Of a stretch of 64,000 bases of DNA, positions 57,463 to 64,000 are shown piece by piece. The notes under the pieces were generated by a model. That model saw only the letters and a list, made by a program, of their open reading frames with translations. It was not told the DNA's origin and did not search any database. The position numbers and the translations under genes are program-made. Position 1 is the first letter of the stretch, and each line of letters opens with the position of its first letter. The stretch is taken from the NCBI GenBank assembly GCA_027579435.1, contig JANBPK010000806.1, positions 434,001 through 498,000 on the forward strand, given 5' to 3'. The stretch comes from Candolleomyces eurysporus. Its lineage: Eukaryota > Basidiomycota > Agaricomycetes > Agaricales > Psathyrellaceae.

Positions 57463-58491
57463 CTACATGTCCGAATCCATGAAGTTGAGCTGGAAAGACC
57501 GCTTGTCTGCGTCAGACCAATTGCGAATATCCCAGGACGGACCTTTCATTGGTCCCTCCGGAACGCCTGCGAGATGGGACTTGTATTCCTTCCAAATTGG
57601 CGTCAACGAAAGGGATGAAATCTTCTTATCCTCGCTGCAAACATCCCCTTCCATGTACCAGGGCTCTGCTCCGTTCTCCTTGGCCATGTCCTGGATGATC
57701 GGGGTCAACTCGTTCCTATCCTCTTCGTCGGTAATGGTTTCGAGCCATTCTTCGCGTTGCTTCTGCTCTAGCGCGAAGTCTGCGTCTGTTTTATCTTTGA
57801 AAAGGCGTCTCGCTATTCCACGCGCCACCATAGCATAGTCTGCGTCGTCTTTGTCTAGCGTCTCAGCGAGATCAACGATTCCATGCAGCAAACTTTCGAG
57901 GCTTGGGTACGAAGCCTGGTCTAACTTGTTGTCCTTCTTCAGACCACGAAGGACGGCTACCGCCAAAGCACCATAAGTCTTTATGGTAAGCGTCACCAGG
58001 TGTCCATCGTCGCATTCTGTAAGTACGTAGTGAATAACGCGCTCTCGTGGGATTTGAGATGAACCTACGCGTCCAATCCCCGAATAACCCAATGAAGACC
58101 GTCAAACCCTCAAGGATGGGGTATGCGTCGTTCCAATTCTTCTTAGTTAATTTGGAGTGCAGGTTCTTCAGCGTTTTCTCCACCAGGTCCAAGGTGGCGT
58201 ACGGGAAAAAGTCTGGAACGGGGAGCGTTAGTTGTGTTCGGCTCTGGAGACGCGTCGACGCGACACGACGCGACAGTGGGCAGACTTGCCATTGTAGATA
58301 TACATGCCGAACGCGTCTGGGTCTCTACCTTCAGCCTTGACTCTCAGCTCTTCTGCAATGTCGTGCCCCTTTTGTGTAATCATTATTTCTGGGCCCTTGA
58401 ATGTGTAGCCTGCCGGTATGACCTGACGCGACGTCGACGCGCCATGTTGACGCTCAGCGCTCAGCGGGTTATCAGAGAGAGGAACAGGCAT
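57463..58491 (-). CDS. Uncharacterised protein
   Basis: Exons 58290-58491, 58069-58212 and 57463-58016 give about 299 residues, soluble, with no signal peptide or membrane helix. Readable landmarks are IPAGYTFKGPEIMITQKG, DPDAFGMYIYN, DLVEKTLKNLHSKLTKKNW, VFIGLFGDWTQ and LTIKTYGALAVAVLRGLKK. The second half is acidic and helix-prone (WLETITDEEDRNELTPI). I do not recognise the family. Intron 1 (58213-58289) has a GC donor in good context (AATG|GCAAGT). It contains GACGCGACACGACGCGAC-type repeats that recur in exon 1 at about 58420-58440. Start MPVPLSDNPLSAE. Confidence 0.75.
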
Positions 58492-58867
58492 TTGCTCACT
58501 GATGTTTTCGGCATCGTGGATTCAGTACGACACGGTATGGCAGAGCTGGCAGAGGGTCGAGAAAGGAACGTAAAAGGGGANGTCACTTAAAATTNGAGAT
58601 ATATTGAACTCAGGGTCGCCTCTCCAATTAGGGACTGGTCGAGAAGTGCATGGAGCAAATTTCTTGGCGGATCTTATACAGATAGTCCGTCGAATTCTTG
58701 ATTGGATGGAGAACATCATGGTCAGGTACAGACTAATAGCTACTCGACTACAGACGGGAACGCGATATTACAATGGGAGAGGGTAAAATGCTAAAATAAG
58801 ATAGAGAAAATTCCATGCGAGATGAAAAAAGAAAAGATGGAGACAAACACATCCGCTGAGTCAATGC
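58492..58867. other. Intergenic with two Ns
   Basis: Between the uncharacterised gene and RCC1, both on the minus strand. Ns at 58581 and 58595. No ORF with family resemblance; nothing else seen. Confidence 0.5.
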
Positions 58868-60773
58868 CTACACTTTTTTCCTGAGCAGAGCAAGCGTATG
58901 CTGTCCACCACAGCTAACTGACACAGTGTGCCAAGAGCCACCCTCCTTCTTCACGATGATTCGCGGTGTTCGCACTTCTTCCTCCGGAACACCAAGCTCG
59001 CCTTGAAGACCCTGCCCCCATGAGTACAGTGCACCGCCTTCTGTAACGGCCGCACTATTGTGAGTCCCGCAAGATATCTGAACGATTGGGTCGTCGGCGT
59101 CAGGGAATGTTACTAATGCTGGTACCGTCACGAAGTCAGGATCGAAGCGATCCTTGAAAGCCGGGTCTTCTTCCGCCAATCCCAGTTGTCCAGCATTACA
59201 CCGTCCGACACCATACACCTTGCCCGCCCTGGTCCGGAAAAGGGTGTGATGCGTGCCACCAATAATCTCGACAACGACATCGCCGCCGAGCTCATCCTTG
59301 CTGAGACCGCCAACCTTCTGAGGTGTCTGGACAATATCGTCCAACGTGGATGTATACCCAGTTCCGGTTTGACCCATCGTGTTCAATCCCCAACCCCACA
59401 CGTCGCCCTGCTCATCGACCGCGAAGGAGTGATAGGAGCCGGCACCCACGACGACTGCTTTTCTGGCTCGAGTGCCGAGGGTAATTTTCTCCGGGACCGT
59501 TCCGTGAATTTTGCGACGCTCGAGCACCTTTCGGCCCAACTGGCCTTGCTCGCTTGCACCCCAAGCGAAGACATTGCCATGAGTAGTTAGAACGAGCAAA
59601 TGGTTGCTGCCGTTAGCGACGGAGACGACCTTCTCGGTATCCCCTGGTTTGTGATATAGCTGCAATCCTGGGGACACAGGCTTGTACTGGTTTTTGAGAC
59701 CATCAGCAAATCCTAGGGCGCCTTCGTTGGCCTGAAGTCGGAAGGAGTTAGTACGATGGCCTGGCAGTGATGATCAATACGAATGCTTACCCGGAACGAG
59801 CCCCACACTCGGAGTTCACCGTCTGAACTGACCGCAGCAGAAATACTGTCTCCCGCTACGGTTTGGACAGTCCGGAAGTTCTCGTCAACAAGAGATTGCA
59901 AAGGATGTGGGTAGCTAGTGAGATCGTCCACATCGAGGAATTGACCGGGATTCTCGGGATCAGGGATGTTGACTGTCTCCCGTCCCAAAGCGGCCTCATC
60001 GTTGACACCGCATGTCCACACCTAGTAACAAATAGTGAGAAAGATAAAACTTGATAACCAAGAAATGGGAGTGACGCACAGTTCCCTTCTCATCCACAAG
60101 CAAAGTATGAAGACCGCCAGCAGAAGCGGTCTCAAGGCCGGCGTCTTTTTCGCCAAACTTGCCAGCAGCACTCTGCTCCTCGGACCAGACGCTACGCTTT
60201 GGCTTGGGGACTTCGTGAAGAACATCCGGGCCCATGCCGAACTGCCCAAAATTGCCAGCGCCCCATGCAAAGAGGACGAGCCCAGGCCGCTCGTGTGCAG
60301 GAATAGATGGAAGAGGATTGAAGTAAGGCTTGCTTTGAGGTGGGGGNAGCGGGTTTGGGGACGGGAGCTGGTTTGGCAACTGGAGCGGCTTCCGCCTCAT
60401 TCACAGGTGATAGCCTGCTAGGCTTTCTGGCAAGGACACGCCCGTTGGTAGCGGCTTTCGATGCAGGCTTTGCAGACGCCTTCCTGGATGCGGGCTTAGC
60501 GGCAGCGGTCTTCGAGGCAGGCTTGGCTCTCGCCGGCCTCTGCGCTGCCTCCGCAGTGGCGGCGCTTTCCGACTTTGAGCTGGCCCGCGATCGCTTCGCA
60601 GGAGGAGCATCGGTTCTCTCTGGAGACGCCGCACGCTTTGCAGCGGTTCCATTGACCTTGGCCTCTGTCTGTGGCTTTTTGGATGTAGGTTTGGCGGCTG
60701 CCTGCACAGCTTTCGGTGCAGGTTTCGAAGGCGGTTTGGTGGATGGTGCTCGAGAGCTGCGCCTTGGAGGCAT
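58868..60773 (-). CDS. RCC1: Ran guanine nucleotide exchange factor RCC1
   Basis: Chromatin-bound exchange factor that makes RanGTP for nuclear transport. Exons 60081-60773, 59791-60021 and 58868-59731. The N-terminal 140 residues are Ala/Lys/Pro-rich (KPASKTAAAKPASRKASAKP), longer than in animals and likely DNA- or histone-binding. The seven-bladed propeller follows with typical repeats: LVLFAWGAGNFGQFGMG, GTVWTCGVNDEAALGR, GNVFAWGASEQGQLGR, GDVWGWGLNTMGQTG, GKVYGVGRCNAGQLGL and GALYSWGQGLQGELG. N at 60347 sits after five G; dropping it joins the N-terminal frame (VPKPAP) to PPQSKPYFNPLPS. Divergent from the aldehyde dehydrogenase gene. Confidence 0.94.
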
Positions 60774-61069
60774 GTTGGGAGACTATGGGAAGATCTTAAG
60801 CCTCAAATGCGTGGCTTGACCCAAGGAGCTCGAGACTCGCTGGAGGCAGATGGGGGAGTGGAAGAGAGATGGTTGACTCACTGAACTACTTGGTTTCGGT
60901 GCTGAAAAAGCCGTCACCACCAAACGCTCACGTGACAGACGCGTTGTTTGGCTCTAGTCCGGTTTTGACGTTAAGTCCGCGCCGGGCCGCTGCCCGTCGA
61001 CTGATGATGTAGCCATACGGTCGGCGGAGGGCCTTATCGGCTCCTCTGGCTTCAGCGTAAGACTAGGCA
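60774..61069. promoter_or_regulatory. Divergent promoter region, RCC1 / aldehyde dehydrogenase
   Basis: 296 bp between divergent starts. No clear motif; no extra gene. Confidence 0.45.
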
Positions 61070-63362
61070 ATGGCACTCAACGCCAGCAAAAGGCTCCAAG
61101 CTGTCCGTATTCCCCTCTTTGCCCTTTATTCTGTACTTCTAACATCAGACCTTTGCCAGCAGTTGAATGTACGGCAGCGCTACACTGTCTTGCCAAAGCT
61201 ACTCCCAAGCCAGGGGTTTGTTTTGAATCTTAGGTCTTGAATGCACCAGTAACACGTACATTCCTGTAGGGGCTCATCGAATGAATTCTCTGTCTACAAC
61301 CCTGCCACCGGAGAGGCCCTGTGCAGGTAGCGTCCTTTACATACGGTTGGCAAAAGCCAGGGTGACCAACACATTCAATGTGCCAAAGTATTGCAGAACC
61401 GTCGGCTCATGACGTCGAAGCCATCGTGAAGAATGCTCAGTCTGCCTTTGATTCTGGTGTCTGGTCAAGAGCGCCTGCCATCCACCGGTCCAAGACCTTG
61501 GCTAAGCTGGCCAGATCTTTGGAAGAAGAGCTACCGACTTTGGCGCAGATCGAGACTCTACAAGTGGGTAGAACCATTCGAGAGATGAAAGCACAGCTTG
61601 GAAGGCTGCCTGAATGGCTGTAGGCTCCCATCCCCAGCTATCTGACCCTGTTACGTACTGAACTCCATCCAGAGATTATTTTGCTGCCCTCCTGAGGACG
61701 GAACAGGGTTTTGTAGCCCCCACACAAGGCCAACTCTTGAACTACATCCAAAGAGTTCCCTTGGGAGTTGTTGCGCAGATCACTGTAAGCAAGGCAGCAC
61801 CTAGAGCGCATGGCCCCACTCACGACATAGCGTCTAGCCTTTCAACCACCCTCTTCTGATTGCTGTCAAGAAGATTGCACCTGCACTAGCGGCCGGCAAT
61901 TCTGTCATAGTAAAGCCTTCTGAAGTAAGCCATGAACCCACCATAGTGATCTATGACACTTACCCCGAGACATTGGGCTGTTTAGCTCGCCCCAATAACT
62001 GTATTACGGTTTGCTGAGCTCGCAGAGGAAGCTGGAGGTCTGTCCTCAGCAACGGCTTCCACCCCAAACTAATTATTCACTCTCGAACAGTTCCCTCTGG
62101 TGTCCTCAGTGTCCTTCCCGGTGGTGCTGCTGTCGGAAAAGCTCTGGTAGAAAACCCCTTGATCAAGAAGGTTGACATCACTGTAGGTGTCCTCCACGTT
62201 GTGAAGGAGTGCCCTCGCTGATGTATCTACTCCTCAAGGCAGGAACACAAGCAGGGCGCAGCATCGGAAGCATTGTCGGACAAAACCTCGCTTCGTTCAC
62301 TGCGGAGCTTGGTGGAAAGGTATACACGTACCTCCCAGCATCGAAGAACCGTCGCTGAACCCCCCATCTCCAGGCTCCAATAGTTGTTTTCAACGATGCC
62401 GACCTTATCTCTGCGGTGAACGGAGTGGCATTTGCATCTTTCGTGGCCTCTGGCCAAACGTGCGTCTCCGGTACAAGGATCATTGTGCAAGACAAGATAT
62501 ACGACGAGTTTCTTGCGGCCTTCCTCCAGAAAGTGGAGAACATCCGTGCGGGGATGGGGAGTCGTGCGTGCGCTTTTCAAAGGCATTCTTCGGCTTTTTA
62601 CTCAACGGTCGATATGTACAGCACAAGATCCATCGAGCACCATGGGTACAGTCATCTCTGAGGCCCATTTAGAGAGGATACAACGTTCCGTGAAGGGTAC
62701 CAAAGGCAAAGTAGTTGCAGGCGGTGAACGTATGACGGGGATATCAAGCTTGGATGGCTATGACTTCTCTCAAGGCGCCTTCTTCCCTCCAACTGTCGTG
62801 ATAGACGTCCCTCTCGAGGACGAACTGTGGAGGGAAGAGATATTTGGACCTGTCGTAGTCGTCCAAAGATTTTCGGTGAGTTTTCGTCTTAATAATAACT
62901 GCCTGCCAGGATGTCCTCACTGTTCATATGCAGACGGAGGCTGAAGGTGTCGCTTTGGCCAACGATTGCAAATACGGCTTGGGTGCTGGGATTTGGACAA
63001 CCGACATTTCTCGAGGACATCGCATTGCCGCTGAGATAGAAGCAGGTATCTGTTGGATTAATACCCATCACCGGAATGATCCCAGTTCGCCTTGGTGAGT
63101 ACATAGAACAGGCATATCTATATGTCTTCTAATGGTCTCCTTGCAGGGGCGGATTCAAGGAAAGCGGCATCGGCAGGGAAAATGGGGTAGAAGCTCTTCA
63201 CGCCTGTAGGCATTTTCATTGACTCTGCATCACGGTATATTTCTCAACCTTTCGATAGACTCTCAAAGCAAATCGATCGTCCTGAACACGGCCGCAACTG
63301 AACATAGTAGGGTCAACGACGATTGGTTCGATGTTGGAGGTTTGAATCGTAGATATGGATAG
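61070..63362 (+). CDS. NAD(P)-dependent aldehyde dehydrogenase
   Basis: Oxidises aldehydes to acids; precise substrate unknown. About eleven exons. Family landmarks: [52 protein letters not shown], then [20 protein letters not shown] (cofactor-side Asn in FNHP), [12 protein letters not shown] (Lys binds NAD), the general base Glu in TAELGGKAP, the nucleophile Cys in [20 protein letters not shown], and [11 protein letters not shown] near the end. The last exon ends NRRYG after a small intron. The N-terminal 60 residues are unclear: reading from [10 protein letters not shown] gives an atypical leader, and the junction before GSSNEF may use GTTTGT or GTCTTG as donor. Confidence 0.9.
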
Positions 63363-63426
63363 GACCCCAAAGAGTATGATAACAATACAATGTGCGTGGT
63401 ACATAATAGGATTAACACCTTGCTTT

Positions 63427-64000
63427 CTACCCTGCTGTTGTCTTGACAGCTTCGTGCCTTTCTGGTGTCTGTTCCACATAGTGAATAAGTCAAAGTGAGG
63501 TTAATAGTCGACGCAGTCATACATACCTCCCCAACTTCTACAGGCGGTTCGTCGATAAAGTCGGGCACTTTGTTCAGATCTGCCAAATATGACGGTCCTT
63601 CCTCTTCTTGCTCCAAGGCTAGCGCGTCCAGTTCTACGGATAATGACTTTAAACGAGAAAGACGGAACAAAACAATGTAACGACATACCAGCTTCTAGAT
63701 CCGCCTCGTCAATTTCATCTGGGACGGCATATGAACGCCCTAGTGTCTCCTGGATTTCATTAGCCCGTTCGAGCATTTCTTCCATATCGTAATGCATGTC
63801 CTAATATGAGAGATGGCATGGGATGGAAAATATCAGCGGCGCATTGAATGACCCGGTTTTCAGCATACCTCAATCTTGTCAATGTCGATTTTCCCATATT
63901 GTTTCTTGATCTCCTTGTTCGCTTGGGTCATCGCATCGAGCGAGGCCATAGTGTTTCGCAGATTATCGGTAGCCATGGCCGTAGACTCCATATTGAACGA
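63427..64000 (-). CDS. VPS60: ESCRT-III-associated protein Vps60/CHMP5 (partial)
   Basis: Promotes Vps4 action in multivesicular body sorting. The N-terminal half lies beyond the right edge. Visible parts: SFNMESTAMATDNLRNTM, MTQANKEIKKQYGKIDIDKI, then HYDMEEMLERANEIQETLGR (the stretch that in CHMP5 homologues contacts the Vta1/LIP5 partner), AVPDEIDEADLEA, ELDALALEQEEEGPSYL and VPDFIDEPPVEVGE. The last exon ends TPERHEAVKTTAG. Four exons are in view, with GT-AG introns. Tail-to-tail with the aldehyde dehydrogenase, 64 bp apart. Confidence 0.92.

Noticed and set aside
60340..60819. 159-codon plus-strand ORF antisense to RCC1
   Set aside because: Shadow of the Ala/Lys-rich N-terminus of RCC1; composition is the mirror image of the repeats.

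Overview
The window is nuclear DNA of a basidiomycete fungus, most likely an Agaricomycete. Nearly every gene is cut by 45-60 bp GT-AG introns, coding density is high on both strands, and the protein set (Rim15-type kinase with PAS and receiver domains, Vps17, short-form RNase Z, the MGQRHQ-type family) fits Agaricomycotina. About 27 protein genes and one tRNA can be supported. I see no CRISPR, plasmid, phage, virus or transposon. Exon positions were read by eye from splice motifs and reading frame.

Layout. 1-8.5 kb: four tandem copies (about 2.3 kb each, minus strand) of an uncharacterised basidiomycete gene with a leucine-rich-repeat-like C-terminal half; copies 2 and 4 read intact, copies 1 and 3 each have a displaced splice acceptor. 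8.6-15.7 kb: mitoribosomal protein bS18m (-) diverging from a Rim15-type kinase (+). 16.1-23.3 kb: a UIM-containing protein (+), mitochondrial inner membrane protease Imp2 (-), proteasome deubiquitinase Rpn11 (-), and a basidiomycete orphan (+). 23.6-27.3 kb: GARP subunit Vps52 and THO subunit THOC7 (+). 27.4-30.3 kb: two near-identical tandem RNase Z genes followed by an intron-containing tRNA-His, all minus. 30.4-38.4 kb: Pex14, Vps17, a membrane-anchored GH17 glucanase and GTP cyclohydrolase II, all minus. 38.7-42.5 kb: a single-pass membrane protein and a coiled-coil/Pro-Gln-rich protein with a possible C-terminal zinc site (+). 42.7-49.3 kb: a head-to-head pair of M28 metallopeptidases. 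49.6-54.3 kb: a membrane-anchored spermidine-synthase-like protein and a MATH/BTB-like protein (+). 54.3-58.5 kb: a Cys/Trp-rich repeat membrane protein (-), a 2OG-Fe(II) oxygenase (+), an orphan (-). 58.9-64 kb: RCC1 (-), aldehyde dehydrogenase (+), partial Vps60/CHMP5 (-).

Sequence quality matters for reading the window. Ten single Ns occur, most of them at homopolymer ends. In three of the four that fall in coding sequence, dropping the N restores the reading frame. Three more genes (Rim15, GTP cyclohydrolase II, the 38.7 kb membrane protein) are broken only by one extra base in a C7, G8 or A7 run, and a fourth (UIM gene) has an unexplained frame change in a C-rich stretch. I read these mainly as homopolymer length errors, but they would truncate the proteins if real.

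Functional themes are mostly housekeeping: endosomal sorting (Vps52, Vps17, Vps60), proteolysis (Rpn11, Imp2, M28 pair), RNA processing (RNase Z, THOC7). The candidates for something undescribed are the four-copy LRR-like array, the UIM protein, and the two-unit Cys/Trp repeat protein.
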